Source of the DNA: Alphaproteobacteria bacterium
Lineage (GTDB): Bacteria; Pseudomonadota; Alphaproteobacteria; CAAGCB01; CAG-977
Direction of reading: 5' to 3'
NCBI GenBank assembly: GCA_900768875.1
Contig: CAAGEP010000016.1
Span: 101,211 to 165,210 of the forward strand
DNA length: 64,000 nucleotides
In this document: positions 35,544 to 45,940 of the stretch, piece by piece
Numbering within the stretch: position 1 is the stretch's first letter
Layout of the letters: every line of letters starts with the position of its first letter
Translations under genes and position numbers: made by a program
Notes under the pieces: model-generated
Told to the model about the DNA's origin: nothing
Database searches by the model: none
Seen by the model: the letters and a program-made list of their open reading frames with translations, nothing else

Positions 35544-36206
35544 TCAATATCCGATGACTTTTTTTAAACGATCCGCGACTTCTTCCACCGTCCCCGTGCC
35601 GTCAATCGTCGTCAACAGCCCTTGGTATTCGTAATACGGCAAAACGGGAGTCGTTACCGATTTGTACGTTTTAAGCCGCTCCACAACCGTTTGCCAGTTG
35701 TCGTCGGGACGCCTGATAAAGTTTGAACCGCCGCATTCGTCGCATTTGCCGAACACTTTTGTCGGTTTCAGCGTGTCATGATACATCGCGCCGCACGTCG
35801 CACACGAAAAACGCCCGATAATACGCTGAATGATTAAATCGTCGGGGACTTGAATCTCGATAACATGATCCAAGCGGCGTCCTTTTTCAAACAACAGCTC
35901 GTCCAAAGCTTTCGCTTGCGGCAAAGTTCTGGGAAAACCGTCCAGAATAAAGCCGTCTTTGCAATCGGGTTCGTCCAAACGTTCCGAAATAATCGAAATA
36001 ATCATCTCGTCGGGAACAAAGTTGCCTTTGTCAATCAACGCCTTGGCCTGCAATCCGATGGGCGTTCCCGCACGCCCCGCGTTTCTCAGCATTTCGCCCG
36101 TTGACAAATGCGGGATCTGCAAAGCGTCACGCAACAGCCGCGCCTGTGTTCCTTTACCGCCCCCCGGGGGAGCCATTAAAACAAGGTGCTTGCCGTTGCT
36201 TATCAC
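35544..36206 (-). CDS. adk: adenylate kinase, zinc-lid form
   Basis: Interconverts ATP + AMP and 2 ADP. The P-loop is PPGGGKGTQ near the N-terminus, with STGEMLR for AMP binding and DGFPRT in the core. The 220-residue length reflects the long LID, which carries four cysteines (CATC and CDEC, 22 apart) that would bind zinc structurally. Translationally coupled to secY by a 4-base overlap. Last gene before the terminator. Confidence 0.97.
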   Translation of the reverse strand: MISNGKHLVLMAPPGGGKGTQARLLRDALQIPHLSTGEMLRNAGRAGTPIGLQAKALIDKGNFVPDEMIISIISERLDEPDCKDGFILDGFPRTLPQAKALDELLFEKGRRLDHVIEIQVPDDLIIQRIIGRFSCATCGAMYHDTLKPTKVFGKCDECGGSNFIRRPDDNWQTVVERLKTYKSVTTPVLPYYEYQGLLTTIDGTGTVEEVADRLKKVIGY

Positions 36207-37555
36207 TTCAGGTGTCCTTTTAATCTGGCTTTTTTCATCAAGCCTTCATACTGATACGCCAACAGGTGGGACTGAATCTGCGTTGCAAAATCCATCGTCA
36301 CCGATACAACGATAAGCAACGTCGTGCCGCCCAAAACGAACGGAACGGAATACTTCGCAATCATAATTTCGGGGAAACAGCAAATCGCCGCCAAATAAAC
36401 GGAACCCAAAACCGTCAAGCGCGTAATCACATAATCCAAGTAATCCGCCGTGCTTTTCCCCGGACGAATCCCCGCGATAAAGCCGCCGTGACGCTTCAGA
36501 TTGTCAGCCGTTTCTTCGGGATTGAACACAACCGCCGTATAAAAGAACGTAAAGAAGACGATTAAACCCGCGTACAACGCCAAATACAACGGACGACCGT
36601 GCGCCAACATCGTCGACAGCGTCACAACCCAATCCGCGCCCTGTCCGTCCTTGGCGGAAAAATTGACAATCGTCATCGGCAACAACAGCAAAGAGCTGGC
36701 AAAGATAGGCGGAATAACGCCCGTCGGGTTGATCTTCAACGGCAGATGCGAGCTTTCGCCGTTCATCACGCGGCCGTTCATCTGACGCTTCGGATACTGG
36801 ATTAAGATACGACGCTGAGCGCGTTCCATAAACACTACAAAATACACCAAAGCGCACGCCATCACCAACAGGAACAACAAGGCGAAAGTCGACAAAGAGC
36901 CTGCACGCGCCAATTCAAACGTCTGCGCCAACCCCATCGGAATACCCGCAACGATACCCGCCGTAATAATCAGGGACGAACCGTTGCCCACACCGCGCGC
37001 CGTAATCTGGTCGCCCAGCCAAACGATGAACATCGTGCCGCCCAGCAGCGAAACAACCGTCGTAAAGCGGAACCACTGCCCCGGATTGATTACGGCCGAC
37101 GATCCCGTCGAACTGACCATCGCTTCCAGCCCCAACGCCAAACCGTAGCCTTGAACGATCGTAATCAAAACCGTCAAATAACGCGTGTACTGCGTCATTT
37201 TGCGCTGTCCCGATTCGCCTTCTTTTTTCAAAGCCATCAACGACGGAATGACCGACGCCGCCAGCTGAACGATAATGGACGCCGAAATATACGGCATGAT
37301 GTTTAACGCGAACAGCGTCATACGGGACAACGCGCCGCCCGTGAACATATTGAACATTCCCAGAATGCCGCCCGACTGTCTGGCGAAAATATCCGCCAAA
37401 GCAACCGAATTGATTCCGGGCAAAGGAATAAACGTGCCCAAACGGTACACAATCATCGCCCCCAAGGTAAAAAGAAGACGTTTTTGCAGGTCTGTCGCTT
37501 TGGAAAAAGTATCCCAACCCAAACCGGTCGACATTTTATCTGATAAAGAGGCCAT
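36203..37555 (-). CDS. secY: protein translocase subunit SecY
   Basis: 450 residues, ten membrane segments: the channel for secretion and membrane insertion. Family markers are PLPGINSVAL in the first loop, GGALSRMTLFALNIMPYISAS-type plug region, and the GESSHLPLKINPTGVIP cytoplasmic loop that meets the ribosome and SecA. It follows rplO after a 90-base gap with a hairpin. Confidence 0.98.
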   Translation of the reverse strand: MASLSDKMSTGLGWDTFSKATDLQKRLLFTLGAMIVYRLGTFIPLPGINSVALADIFARQSGGILGMFNMFTGGALSRMTLFALNIMPYISASIIVQLAASVIPSLMALKKEGESGQRKMTQYTRYLTVLITIVQGYGLALGLEAMVSSTGSSAVINPGQWFRFTTVVSLLGGTMFIVWLGDQITARGVGNGSSLIITAGIVAGIPMGLAQTFELARAGSLSTFALLFLLVMACALVYFVVFMERAQRRILIQYPKRQMNGRVMNGESSHLPLKINPTGVIPPIFASSLLLLPMTIVNFSAKDGQGADWVVTLSTMLAHGRPLYLALYAGLIVFFTFFYTAVVFNPEETADNLKRHGGFIAGIRPGKSTADYLDYVITRLTVLGSVYLAAICCFPEIMIAKYSVPFVLGGTTLLIVVSVTMDFATQIQSHLLAYQYEGLMKKARLKGHLK

Positions 37556-37594
37556 ATTTTTAATCCGTTAAGTTAATCTGTTTTTCATAAACAC

Positions 37595-37622
37595 GCAAAA
37601 GAAGGGTTTCCCCCTCTTTTGC
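37595..37622 (-). terminator. terminator-like hairpin between rplO and secY
   Basis: GCAAAAGA (37595-37602) pairs with TCTTTTGC (37615-37622), and inside it three more G-C pairs enclose loop TTTC after one mismatch. The 3' arm on the minus strand is T-rich (CTTCTTTTGC), similar in style to the adk terminator, though the trailing Ts are fewer. May give partial termination before secY. Confidence 0.45.
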
Positions 37623-37645
37623 TTCAATTTTAGAAATCGGCTGCC

Positions 37646-38104
37646 TTATTCGGCAATGATGACTTGACCGCCGACTTTTTCGACAGCCGCTTTAGCGGCT
37701 TCCGTCGAACCGGCGACCTTGACGGTCACTTTCGCGGTCAGTTCGCCGTTGCCCAGCAAACGGATGCCGTCATAGCTCTGCTTCAGCACGCCGGCTGCAA
37801 CCAGAACTTCGGCATTGATTTCTTTGGAAGCGTCAACAACGCCTTTATCAATCGCCGCCTGCAAACGACCCAAGTTGATTTCCGCATATTTATTGGCGAA
37901 AATGTTGTTGAAGCCGCGTTTGGGCAAACGACGGTAAATCGGCATTTGACCGCCTTCAAAACCGTTAATCGCTACGCCTGTACGAGCAGTCTGACCTTTT
38001 CCGCCGCGACCGCCGGTCTTGCCTTTACCGCTGCCGATGCCGCGGCAAATGCGCATACGACCTTTGCGTGCGCCTTCGTTATCACGAATTTCATTCAGTT
38101 TCAT
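37646..38104 (-). CDS. rplO: 50S ribosomal protein L15
   Basis: 152 residues beginning [14 protein letters not shown], then the glycine-rich [20 protein letters not shown] that threads into 23S rRNA, then [18 protein letters not shown]-terminal domain complete. Lies between rpmD and secY as in other spc operons. Confidence 0.97.
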   Translation of the reverse strand: MKLNEIRDNEGARKGRMRICRGIGSGKGKTGGRGGKGQTARTGVAINGFEGGQMPIYRRLPKRGFNNIFANKYAEINLGRLQAAIDKGVVDASKEINAEVLVAAGVLKQSYDGIRLLGNGELTAKVTVKVAGSTEAAKAAVEKVGGQVIIAE

Positions 38105-38130
38105 TTTTTAACTCGCTTTGATAAAAGCAA

Positions 38131-38154
38131 GAGTGCCGTTTCTCAACAGCACTC
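38131..38154 (-). other. hairpin between rpmD and rplO
   Basis: On the minus strand GAGTGCTGTT, loop GAGA (GNRA type), AACGGCACTC-like complement: a 10-pair stem including one T-G pair. Not followed by a T tract, so probably an RNA processing or stability element. Confidence 0.4.
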
Positions 38155-38164
38155 CCGCTGTTTA

Positions 38165-38347
38165 TTAGTCTTCAACCACTGTTACTAAGTGAGCAACCTT
38201 GGTAATCATGCCGCGAACCGCAGGAGTATCCTGCAATTCTTTAACGGCGTTCATCTTTTTCAGCCCCAAGCCGAGCATCGTTGCGCGCTGAACTTTTGTC
38301 GCACCGATGATGCTTCCGGTCTGTTTTACTTTGATTGTCTTAGCCAT
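38165..38347 (-). CDS. rpmD: 50S ribosomal protein L30
   Basis: 60 residues: [41 protein letters not shown], and a C-terminal HLVTVVED. Normal length. Starts 4 bases past the rpsE stop. Confidence 0.97.
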   Translation of the reverse strand: MAKTIKVKQTGSIIGATKVQRATMLGLGLKKMNAVKELQDTPAVRGMITKVAHLVTVVED

Positions 38348-38351
38348 CTTC

Positions 38352-38969
38352 TTATTCCTTTACTGCAGCCGCAGCGTTTGCGCCGTCGCGACCGGCAACA
38401 ATGTCACCGACCTTTTTACCGCGCTTCGCCGCAATCATACGCGGAGAGTTAATGGCTTTCAAAGCTTCAAAAGTCGCTTTGATCATATTGTGCGGATTCT
38501 GCGAACCGGTCGATTTTGCAACAATGTCTTGAATCCCCATGGTTTCAAAGACAGCGCGCATAGGACCGCCCGCGATGATTCCCGTACCGGCAGGAGCCGT
38601 ACGCAAAATCACGGAACCTGCGCCGAACGTGCCGCGCGCGTCATGATGCAAAGTGCGTCCTTCTTTCAAAGGAATGCGAATCATGTCGCGTTTCGCCTTT
38701 TCGGTCGCTTTGCGAATCGCTTCGGGAACTTCACGGGCTTTGCCGGAAGCAAATCCGACGCGTCCGCGCTGATCGCCGACGACAACCAAAGCTGCAAATG
38801 CCATGCGGCGGCCGCCTTTGACGGTTTTCGCAACGCGATTGACGTAAACCAGCTTATCAACGATTTCGTCCGCTTCGCGGTCACGTTCAATGCGCTGATC
38901 GGCGCGTTGATCGTTTTCGCGTTCTTTTTCGCCGCCGCGACGGCGTTCTGTATTAGGTGTGCGTGCCAT
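38352..38969 (-). CDS. rpsE: 30S ribosomal protein S5
   Basis: 205 residues. The first 40 are an unusually charged, low-complexity Arg/Glu extension ([20 protein letters not shown]). The double-stranded RNA-binding-like domain follows ([20 protein letters not shown]). The C-terminal domain has [16 protein letters not shown]5 helps keep decoding accurate. Confidence 0.97.
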   Translation of the reverse strand: MARTPNTERRRGGEKERENDQRADQRIERDREADEIVDKLVYVNRVAKTVKGGRRMAFAALVVVGDQRGRVGFASGKAREVPEAIRKATEKAKRDMIRIPLKEGRTLHHDARGTFGAGSVILRTAPAGTGIIAGGPMRAVFETMGIQDIVAKSTGSQNPHNMIKATFEALKAINSPRMIAAKRGKKVGDIVAGRDGANAAAAVKE

Positions 38970-38983
38970 TTTTCTTCTTTCCT

Positions 38984-39346
38984 TTAGAATGACAAACCGG
39001 CTTCACGGGCGGCGTCAGCCAAAGCTTTCACACGACCGTGGTAAACGTATCCGCCGCGATCGAAGCAAACTTCTTTCACACCGGCGGCCAAAGCGCGTTC
39101 GGCAGCAATTTTGCCGACGATGGCGGCTGCGGCTACGGTAGCACCGCTTTTAACCTGCGCTTTAATGTCTTTTTCCATCGTGGACGCGGCAGCCAGAGTT
39201 TTACCCTGTTTGTCGTCGATAATCTGCGCATAAATGTGCAGACCGGTACGATGGACGGACAGACGGATACGACCGTTGTTTTTGCGACGCAAAGAAGCGC
39301 GTGTACGAATACGGCGACCTTCAAATTTTTCTCTTGCCTTACTCAT
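38984..39346 (-). CDS. rplR: 50S ribosomal protein L18
   Basis: 120 residues. Basic N-terminus ([20 protein letters not shown]), then HIYAQIID and the ending [19 protein letters not shown]. Binds 5S rRNA with L5. Typical length. Confidence 0.97.
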   Translation of the reverse strand: MSKAREKFEGRRIRTRASLRRKNNGRIRLSVHRTGLHIYAQIIDDKQGKTLAAASTMEKDIKAQVKSGATVAAAAIVGKIAAERALAAGVKEVCFDRGGYVYHGRVKALADAAREAGLSF

Positions 39347-39358
39347 CTTCGTTACCCT

Positions 39359-39895
39359 TTACTTCTTCTTACCAACTTTACGCAGGATGTATTCACCCTC
39401 GTACTTAATCCCTTTGCCTTTGTAAGGTTCAGGCGGACGTTTCGCGCGGATAACCGCGGCGAACTGACCGACTTCCTGCTTGTCGGCGCCCGAGATTTCA
39501 ACGTTCGTCGGGGTCGCACAAGTCACCTTCAATCCGGCGGGAATTTCAAAATCGACATCATGGCTGAAGCCCAAGCTCATTTTCAGGATTTTTCCCTGAA
39601 CCTGTGCTTTGTAACCGACGCCGATGATTTCCAATTTCTTGGAAAAACCGTCATGAACACCTTTAACCAGGTTGTTCAAGCGGGCGCGGGTCGTTCCCCA
39701 AGAGGAGCGGTTGATTCCCGTTTCGGATTTGCGCGGATGAACCCACAATTTGTTGTCTTCCAACTTCAAATCGACGTCATCGGCAGCCGTATATTCCATT
39801 TCACCCAATTTCCCTTTGACCTTGACGATCTGGCCGTTGATATCGACCTTGACGTCGGCGGGAACAATGACAGGGTATTTACCAACACGTGACAT
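39359..39895 (-). CDS. rplF: 50S ribosomal protein L6
   Basis: 178 residues starting MSRVGKYPVIVPADVKV, with two repeated domains. The conserved end is PPEPYKGKGIKYEGEYIL, followed by a basic RKVGKKK. Near the factor-binding site of the 50S subunit. Confidence 0.97.
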   Translation of the reverse strand: MSRVGKYPVIVPADVKVDINGQIVKVKGKLGEMEYTAADDVDLKLEDNKLWVHPRKSETGINRSSWGTTRARLNNLVKGVHDGFSKKLEIIGVGYKAQVQGKILKMSLGFSHDVDFEIPAGLKVTCATPTNVEISGADKQEVGQFAAVIRAKRPPEPYKGKGIKYEGEYILRKVGKKK

Positions 39896-39909
39896 GTCTT
39901 AAACTCCCC

Positions 39910-40308
39910 TTAGAATACTTTGCACAGAATCTCGCCGCCGACATTCGCCTGACGAGCTTCGTGATCCGACATAACGCCCTGCGGCGTCGACAAAACGGAA
40001 ATACCCAAACCGTTATAGAATTTCTGCAATTCCTTAACGCCCGAGTAAACGCGGCGGCCCGGCGTCGAAACGCGAACGATTTCGCTGATGACGGGACGGC
40101 CTTCGTAATATTTCAGTTCAACTTTGATTTCATCAATGCCTTTGCGCAGGTTGACGCGTTCATAGCCGCGGATGTAACCTTCGCGTTTCAAAACTTCCAA
40201 AACGTTTTCACGCAATTTGGAAGCCGGCACTTTAATGTCGCTCTTGCGAGCCTGCTGACCGTTACGAATGCGGGTCAGCATATCTCCCAACGGATCGGAA
40301 AATGACAT
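39910..40308 (-). CDS. rpsH: 30S ribosomal protein S8
   Basis: 132 residues starting [20 protein letters not shown]. The C-terminal RNA-binding motif [18 protein letters not shown] is intact. In E. coli S8 is the spc-operon translational repressor, acting near rplX-rplE; no matching site was evaluated here. Confidence 0.97.
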   Translation of the reverse strand: MSFSDPLGDMLTRIRNGQQARKSDIKVPASKLRENVLEVLKREGYIRGYERVNLRKGIDEIKVELKYYEGRPVISEIVRVSTPGRRVYSGVKELQKFYNGLGISVLSTPQGVMSDHEARQANVGGEILCKVF

Positions 40309-40326
40309 GGCAGTATCTCTCCTTAA

Positions 40327-40632
40327 TTACCAACTAGACTTGACCATGCCGGGAATCTGACCTGCAGAGGCCAAATCCCGCAACACAACACGCGACAGTT
40401 TGAACTTGCGGTAGTTACCGCGAGCGCGCCCTGTCAGCTCACAACGGGAATGAACGCGGGTACGCGACGAATCGCGCGGCAATTCAGCCAGTTTCAAAAC
40501 GGCGGAAAAGCGTTCTTCCTCGGATTTGGAACGATCGTTGATGACAGCTTTAAGAGCATCGCGACGCGCTCTGAACTGTTTCACTTTGCGTTCACGTCTC
40601 TTATTACGTTCTACAGCACTTGTTTTTGCCAT
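40327..40632 (-). CDS. rpsN: 30S ribosomal protein S14, zinc-free form
   Basis: 101 residues, the long C-minus form: no CxxC pairs. The C-terminus is RCELTGRARGNYRKFKLSR followed by the usual hydrophobic-basic ending (PGMVKSSW). Matches proteobacterial S14. Confidence 0.97.
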   Translation of the reverse strand: MAKTSAVERNKRRERKVKQFRARRDALKAVINDRSKSEEERFSAVLKLAELPRDSSRTRVHSRCELTGRARGNYRKFKLSRVVLRDLASAGQIPGMVKSSW

Positions 40633-40654
40633 ATTTTTCTACTCCAATCGCTCT

Positions 40655-41203
40655 TTAATTTTTAGCAAACGGCATATCGAATCCCGCCAACAGAGCTTTC
40701 GCTTCTTTGTCGGTTTTCGCCGATGTGCAGAATACTATATCAAGACCACGGATTTTATCAACAGAATCATAATCAATTTCCAAGAAAATAATCTGTTCCT
40801 TCAACCCCATGGCGTAGTTGCCTTTGCCGTCAAAACTTTTGTTGGAGATTCCACGGAAGTCGCGGACGCGCGGCAGAGCCATCGTGACCAGACGATCCAG
40901 GAATTCATACATTCTTTCGCGACGCAGCGTGACTTTGCAACCGATGGGCATACCTTCACGCAGTTTGAACGCCGCAATGGATTTTTTGGCATAGGTAACA
41001 ACAGGCTTCTGACCGGCAATCGCCGTCAAATCTTTGACAGCGGCGTCAACAGCCTTACGGTCAACAACGGCATCGCGACCGACGCCCATGTTGATGACGA
41101 TTTTTTCCAAACGGGGGATTTCCATTTGGTTTTTGTAACCGAATTCTTTTTCCAGCTTCGGACGCAGAACCTTTTTATAGTGTTCATAAAGTCTTGCAGT
41201 CAT
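40655..41203 (-). CDS. rplE: 50S ribosomal protein L5
   Basis: 182 residues starting [17 protein letters not shown], with the 5S rRNA-binding region [14 protein letters not shown], and [20 protein letters not shown] in the P-site loop. The end, [18 protein letters not shown], is standard. Confidence 0.97.
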   Translation of the reverse strand: MTARLYEHYKKVLRPKLEKEFGYKNQMEIPRLEKIVINMGVGRDAVVDRKAVDAAVKDLTAIAGQKPVVTYAKKSIAAFKLREGMPIGCKVTLRRERMYEFLDRLVTMALPRVRDFRGISNKSFDGKGNYAMGLKEQIIFLEIDYDSVDKIRGLDIVFCTSAKTDKEAKALLAGFDMPFAKN

Positions 41204-41215
41204 TTCTCAATCTCC

Positions 41216-41533
41216 TTACTTTTTGGCAGCAGCGATGACTTTGCCGGACTTTTTGGCGACGCGCACTTTTTGTCCGTCAACGACTTTAAAACCGACGCGG
41301 GTGGCCTTTCCCGTCTCCGGATCGATCAGAGCGACGTTGGAAACGTCGATCGGAGCTTCCTTGGAGATGATACCGCCGGCACTCGTCTGAGACGGACGAG
41401 TGTGGCGTTTGACCATATTTACCCCCTGAACGACGACCTTGTTGAATTTCGGCATGGCGCGCAGGACTTCGCCCTGTTTGCCTTTGTCGCGACCGGTCGT
41501 CACGATGACTTGATCACCTTTTTTGATTTTCAT
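41216..41533 (-). CDS. rplX: 50S ribosomal protein L24
   Basis: 105 residues. KOW motif near the start ([20 protein letters not shown]), then [13 protein letters not shown] and [17 protein letters not shown]. An early 50S assembly initiator. Confidence 0.97.
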   Translation of the reverse strand: MKIKKGDQVIVTTGRDKGKQGEVLRAMPKFNKVVVQGVNMVKRHTRPSQTSAGGIISKEAPIDVSNVALIDPETGKATRVGFKVVDGQKVRVAKKSGKVIAAAKK

Positions 41534-41549
41534 TTTGACCCTCTAAAAC

Positions 41550-41918
41550 TCAGATTACTTCAGGCGCCAAAGAAATAATTTTCATATATTTCTTCGCACG
41601 CAATTCTCTTGTCACCGGGCCAAAGATACGTGTACCGATAGGTTCGCCGTCTTTGTTGATCAGAACGGCGGCGTTGGTATCAAATCTGATAGCGCTTCCG
41701 TCTGCGCGACGAATTTCTTTTTTGGTACGCACGATAACTGCGCGGTGAACATCACCTTTTTTCACACGGCCGCGAGGTATCGCTTCTTTGATAGAAACAA
41801 CAATAACGTCGCCGACAGCCGCCGTCTTACGTTTGGATCCACCTAATACCTTGATGCACTGTACTTTGCGTGCACCGGAGTTATCAGCGACATCCAGGTT
41901 GCTTTGCATTTGAATCAT
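41550..41918 (-). CDS. rplN: 50S ribosomal protein L14
   Basis: 122 residues starting [20 protein letters not shown], with [18 protein letters not shown] and the final IISLAPEVI. Forms an intersubunit bridge. Full length. Confidence 0.97.
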   Translation of the reverse strand: MIQMQSNLDVADNSGARKVQCIKVLGGSKRKTAAVGDVIVVSIKEAIPRGRVKKGDVHRAVIVRTKKEIRRADGSAIRFDTNAAVLINKDGEPIGTRIFGPVTRELRAKKYMKIISLAPEVI

Positions 41919-41942
41919 GGGATAATTCCTTCACTTTCCCGA

Positions 41943-42179
41943 TTAACCGGCATCGACCAGCACTTCCCAAGTTTTGGACTTGGAAAGCGGACGGCATTCG
42001 CGAATGCGAACGATATCGCCGACCTTGAACTGGTTGAGTTCGTCATGAGCGGCGTATTTTTTGGAACGCCGGATGAATTTTTTATAGATCGGGTGCATAA
42101 CGCGGCGTTCGACTTTCACGACGACAGTCTTGTCCATCTTATCGCTGACGACAACACCCTGTAAAATGTGTTTGGGCAT
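41943..42179 (-). CDS. rpsQ: 30S ribosomal protein S17
   Basis: 78 residues. OB-fold with [20 protein letters not shown], and [15 protein letters not shown] at the end. Starts 4 bases after the rpmC stop. Confidence 0.97.
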   Translation of the reverse strand: MPKHILQGVVVSDKMDKTVVVKVERRVMHPIYKKFIRRSKKYAAHDELNQFKVGDIVRIRECRPLSKSKTWEVLVDAG

Positions 42180-42183
42180 CTTA

Positions 42184-42384
42184 TTACTCCTTAGACCCCT
42201 TGCGTTCAGTCAAAATCGTTTTGATCTGAGCGATTTCACGTTTCACTTGACCCATACGCGCGGTATTGGTCAACTGACCGCTTGTCTGCTGAAAGCGCAA
42301 GTTCATGCCTTCTTTTTTCAAGGCGATGACCTGTTCATTCAGTTCATCTTCGGTCTTTGCGCGCAAATCTTTAATTTTAGCCAT
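42184..42384 (-). CDS. rpmC: 50S ribosomal protein L29
   Basis: 66 residues forming two helices: [20 protein letters not shown] and [20 protein letters not shown]. Sits at the peptide exit tunnel. Starts 3 bases after the rplP stop. Confidence 0.97.
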   Translation of the reverse strand: MAKIKDLRAKTEDELNEQVIALKKEGMNLRFQQTSGQLTNTARMGQVKREIAQIKTILTERKGSKE

Positions 42385-42387
42385 AGC

Positions 42388-42810
42388 TTAAGCCTCCTCA
42401 ACCACGCTGCGGGAAACGAAACGTGCCTTGATGGGCAGTTTAGCGGCAGCTAAATCGAAAGCTTCACGCGCAGTCTTTTCGGATACGCCGTCAATTTCAA
42501 ACATGATGCGACCCGGTTTAATGCGGCAAACCCAAAATTCGGGATTGCCCTTCCCTTTACCCTGACGAACTTCAGGGGGCTTTTTGGAAACGGGAACGTC
42601 CGGGAACATGCGCAACCAGAAACGTCCCTGACGTTTCATGTGACGCACGATCGCGCGACGAGCCGCTTCAATCTGACGAGCCGTAACACGTTCCGGCTCC
42701 AACGCCTTCAGACCGAAAGATCCGAAAGCCAAGGTGGTTCCGCCTTTCGCAACGCCGTGAATACGGCCTTTGAACTGTTTGCGGAATTTTGTTCTTTTAG
42801 GACTTAACAT
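42388..42810 (-). CDS. rplP: 50S ribosomal protein L16
   Basis: 140 residues starting [19 protein letters not shown]. Conserved middle region with [20 protein letters not shown], and [17 protein letters not shown], near the A-site tRNA. Full length. Confidence 0.97.
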   Translation of the reverse strand: MLSPKRTKFRKQFKGRIHGVAKGGTTLAFGSFGLKALEPERVTARQIEAARRAIVRHMKRQGRFWLRMFPDVPVSKKPPEVRQGKGKGNPEFWVCRIKPGRIMFEIDGVSEKTAREAFDLAAAKLPIKARFVSRSVVEEA

Positions 42811-42825
42811 CTCTTCTGTCCTCTC

Positions 42826-43497
42826 TTAGCGTTGTCCGTCCGACAGACGTTTGTCCTGCGCCATCGGATCATGAGCCATGATTTCACCTTTGAAAATCCA
42901 GACTTTGATCCCGCAAGCTCCGTATGTCGTATGAGCAGTAGATATACCATAATCTACGTCGGCGCGCAAGGTGTGTAACGGCACGCGACCTTCACGATAC
43001 CATTCGGTACGCGCGATTTCGGCACCGCCCAAACGACCGCCGCAGTTGATACGGATGCCTTCGGCACCCTGACGCATTGCAGACTGAACCGAGCGTTTCA
43101 TCGCGCGGCGGAAGGAAACACGACGTTCCAACTGCTGAGCAATGCTTTCCGCAACCAGCTGAGCGTCCAATTCCGGTTTGCGCACTTCAACGATGTTCAA
43201 GTGGACTTCGTTACCGGTCATTTTCTGCAATTCATTCTTCAAGACATCAATGTCCTGCCCTTTTTTGCCGATGACAACACCGGGACGGGCGGAATGAATC
43301 GTGATGCGGGCTTTTTTCGCCGGACGTTCGACGATGACGCGGCTGACGCCCGCCAAAGCCAAACGTTTTTTCAAAAATTCACGAATTTTGAAATCTTCGT
43401 GCAACTGTTTGGCGTAATCGCCATCAGCGAACCAACGGGAATCCCAAGTACGGTTAATTCCCAAACGTAAACCAATCGGGTTAACTTTCTGGCCCAT
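42826..43497 (-). CDS. rpsC: 30S ribosomal protein S3
   Basis: 223 residues from the ATG at 43497 ([20 protein letters not shown]), which follows GAGGAGCG. An earlier in-frame start would add ten non-homologous residues. KH domain with [17 protein letters not shown]; the C-terminal domain has [20 protein letters not shown] sequence ([14 protein letters not shown]). At the mRNA entry tunnel. Confidence 0.97.
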   Translation of the reverse strand: MGQKVNPIGLRLGINRTWDSRWFADGDYAKQLHEDFKIREFLKKRLALAGVSRVIVERPAKKARITIHSARPGVVIGKKGQDIDVLKNELQKMTGNEVHLNIVEVRKPELDAQLVAESIAQQLERRVSFRRAMKRSVQSAMRQGAEGIRINCGGRLGGAEIARTEWYREGRVPLHTLRADVDYGISTAHTTYGACGIKVWIFKGEIMAHDPMAQDKRLSDGQR

Positions 43498-43498
43498 T

Positions 43499-43867
43499 TT
43501 AACGCTCCTCGTTTTCAGCAACAACAACCGTCAGGTTGGAAAACATTTTTTCAACACGACCGGCACGACCGCGAGCGCGAGCCTGCCAACGTTTCATAAC
43601 CAGACCTTTACCGACATAAGCTTCGGAAACGACCAGTTTATCAACGTCCATGTTGTGGTTGTTTTCGGCATTGGCGATCGCCGACTGCAATACTTTTTTG
43701 ACTTCACCCGCAATACGGCGCGGAGAAAAGGTCAGCTGCGTCAAAGCTTTTTCAACCGCCATCCCGCGAATCGACGCGGCGACAAGGTTCAACTTACGCG
43801 TACTGGTTCTCAACGCACGACCGCAGGCCATTGCTGTTTTCATATTCTTTTTCGCTACCATTTTCAT
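43499..43867 (-). CDS. rplV: 50S ribosomal protein L22
   Basis: 122 residues. Core [18 protein letters not shown], and the hairpin tip [16 protein letters not shown], which lines the exit tunnel. The ATG overlaps the rpsS stop by one base (TAATG). Confidence 0.96.
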   Translation of the reverse strand: MKMVAKKNMKTAMACGRALRTSTRKLNLVAASIRGMAVEKALTQLTFSPRRIAGEVKKVLQSAIANAENNHNMDVDKLVVSEAYVGKGLVMKRWQARARGRAGRVEKMFSNLTVVVAENEER

Positions 43868-44145
43868 TAGCCTTTCTTGGCTTTGTTGTCGGCTGCGTGA
43901 CCGTAAAACGTGCGGGTCGGAGCGAATTCGCCCATTTTATGACCAATCATGTTTTCGGTAACCAAAACCGGAATAAACTTTTTACCGTTATACACGCCAA
44001 AAGTCAACCCAACAAATTGCGGCAGAATGGTGGAACGACGCGACCACGTTTTGATCACTTCGTTACGTCCCGATGCACGAACCTTTTCTGCTTTTGTCAG
44101 AAGGTAACCGTCAACAAAGGGACCTTTCCAAACGGAACGAGACAT
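43867..44145 (-). CDS. rpsS: 30S ribosomal protein S19
   Basis: 92 residues starting [20 protein letters not shown], with the conserved [16 protein letters not shown]. In the 30S head next to S13. Translationally coupled to rplV. Confidence 0.97.
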   Translation of the reverse strand: MSRSVWKGPFVDGYLLTKAEKVRASGRNEVIKTWSRRSTILPQFVGLTFGVYNGKKFIPVLVTENMIGHKMGEFAPTRTFYGHAADNKAKKG

Positions 44146-44163
44146 AATCTACTACCCTCCTAC

Positions 44164-45003
44164 TTAAGCTTTTTTCTTGGCAGCATGACGAGTACGCATA
44201 ATAAAGACATTGGTCTTCTTATTTGTACGGGTCTTTTTGCCTTTGGTGCATTTACCCCACGGGGTAACCGGATGACGACCGCCCGAAGAACGACCTTCAC
44301 CACCACCCAACGGGTGATCGACCGGGTTCATCGCAACGCCGCGAACGGACGGGCGAACGCCCAACCAACGAGCGCGGCCGGCTTTGCCGCCGTTTTCGTT
44401 CTGCTTGTCGGCATTGGAAACAGCGCCGACGGAAGCCAGACATTCACCGCGAACCAAGCGCAATTCGCCCGAGTTCAAACGCAACTGCGCATAACCGGCG
44501 TCTTTACCGATCAACTGAGCATAGCAACCGGCGGAACGGGCGATTTGACCGCCGCGACCGGGGTTCAGTTCAACGTTATGAACAACGGTACCGACGGGCA
44601 TGTTTTTCAACGGCATAGCGTTGCCCGGTTTGATATCGACTTTTTCACCAGAAATGACGACATCGCCCGCCTGCAAACGCTGCGGAGCCAAAATATAAGA
44701 ACGTTCGCCGTCTTCATATTTGACCAGAGCAATGAACGCCGTACGGTTCGGATCGTATTCCAAACGTTCGACCGTAGCGGCGACGTCAAACTTGTTGCGT
44801 CTGAAGTCGATGAAACGGTAGCGACGTTTATGACCGCCGCCCATACGACGGCTGGTAATGCGTCCTTGGTTGTTGCGACCGCCGGTTTTGCTCAAACCTT
44901 CGGTCAATTCTTTCACGGGACCGCCCTTGTACAGATCGCTGCGTTCCACCAGAACCAGGTGTCTGCGGCTGGGGGTTACCGCATTAAACGTTTTTAACGC
45001 CAT
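44164..45003 (-). CDS. rplB: 50S ribosomal protein L2
   Basis: 279 residues. RNA-binding domain with [20 protein letters not shown], and the universally kept C-terminal [17 protein letters not shown] with the His near the peptidyl-transferase centre. Starts 3 bases after the rplW stop. Confidence 0.98.
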   Translation of the reverse strand: MALKTFNAVTPSRRHLVLVERSDLYKGGPVKELTEGLSKTGGRNNQGRITSRRMGGGHKRRYRFIDFRRNKFDVAATVERLEYDPNRTAFIALVKYEDGERSYILAPQRLQAGDVVISGEKVDIKPGNAMPLKNMPVGTVVHNVELNPGRGGQIARSAGCYAQLIGKDAGYAQLRLNSGELRLVRGECLASVGAVSNADKQNENGGKAGRARWLGVRPSVRGVAMNPVDHPLGGGEGRSSGGRHPVTPWGKCTKGKKTRTNKKTNVFIMRTRHAAKKKA

Positions 45004-45006
45004 TTC

Positions 45007-45318
45007 TTACACTCCCGTCGTAAAGTCGATATTGCTGCCTTCAGCCAAGGTAACAATCGCTTTTTTATAGTCGCTGCGCGTACCGACCGTGCCGCGGAAA
45101 CGTTTCGTTTTGCCGCCGACGCGAACGGTGTTCACAGATTTCACTTTGACGTTGAACAAAGCTTCGACAGCCTTTTTAACGTCAGTTTTCGTCGCTGTCA
45201 ACGGAATACGGAAAGTGACCTGTCCGTTTTCGGAACATTTCATCGCTTTTTCCGTAATAATCGGATGTACCAACGTATCGTACATTTTTTCCGTTACTTT
45301 AATTTCCGGCTTACTCAT
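45007..45318 (-). CDS. rplW: 50S ribosomal protein L23
   Basis: 103 residues; [20 protein letters not shown] and [17 protein letters not shown]. Docking site for trigger factor and SRP at the exit tunnel. Overlaps rplD by 4 bases. Confidence 0.97.
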   Translation of the reverse strand: MSKPEIKVTEKMYDTLVHPIITEKAMKCSENGQVTFRIPLTATKTDVKKAVEALFNVKVKSVNTVRVGGKTKRFRGTVGTRSDYKKAIVTLAEGSNIDFTTGV

Positions 45319-45935
45319 TTCAGACGAGCCTCCAAGTTTTCGGCAGCTTCTTTGGTCAGAACCAAAGTGTCGCGGCGCAAAATATCATAAACATTGGCAC
45401 CTTGCTGCGGCAAAACGTCAACGCCGACGATGTTGCGGGCAGCCAGATTGAAGTTGTTGTCCAATTCGGCACCGCCGACGAACAAAGCGGATTCAACACC
45501 CAGTTTGTTCATTTTTGCCAACAATTCTTTCGTCTTGACTTCCGGCAATTTCAGTTCGTCGACAACGATGAGCTTGCCGTTCTGCGCTTTGACAGACAGA
45601 GCGCAACGCATACCCAAACGACGGATTTTTTTCGGCAAATCCTGAGCGTGCGAACGCACGACCGGACCGAAGCTGATGCCGCCGCCGCGGAACTGAGTCG
45701 CACGCAGAGAGCCTTGACGGGCGTTACCCGTGCCTTTCTGCTTGTACGGCTTTTTGGTCGTACCGCTGACTTCGGCAATCGTTTTGGTTTTGTGCGTACC
45801 GGCACGACGATTGGCCAACTGCCAGTTGACAACGCGGCTCAAAATGTCCGCGCGAACTTCGGCGCCGAAAACGCTGTCAGCGAGTTCGATCGAGCCGACG
45901 CTCTGATTGTCCAAATTGACGATATCACATTTCAT
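45315..45935 (-). CDS. rplD: 50S ribosomal protein L4
   Basis: 206 residues. The tunnel loop [20 protein letters not shown] is present, and the C-terminal [19 protein letters not shown] is normal. In E. coli L4 represses its own operon through the S10 leader. No such leader is evident here, since tuf directly precedes rpsJ. Confidence 0.97.
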   Translation of the reverse strand: MKCDIVNLDNQSVGSIELADSVFGAEVRADILSRVVNWQLANRRAGTHKTKTIAEVSGTTKKPYKQKGTGNARQGSLRATQFRGGGISFGPVVRSHAQDLPKKIRRLGMRCALSVKAQNGKLIVVDELKLPEVKTKELLAKMNKLGVESALFVGGAELDNNFNLAARNIVGVDVLPQQGANVYDILRRDTLVLTKEAAENLEARLK

Positions 45936-45940
45936 CGCCG

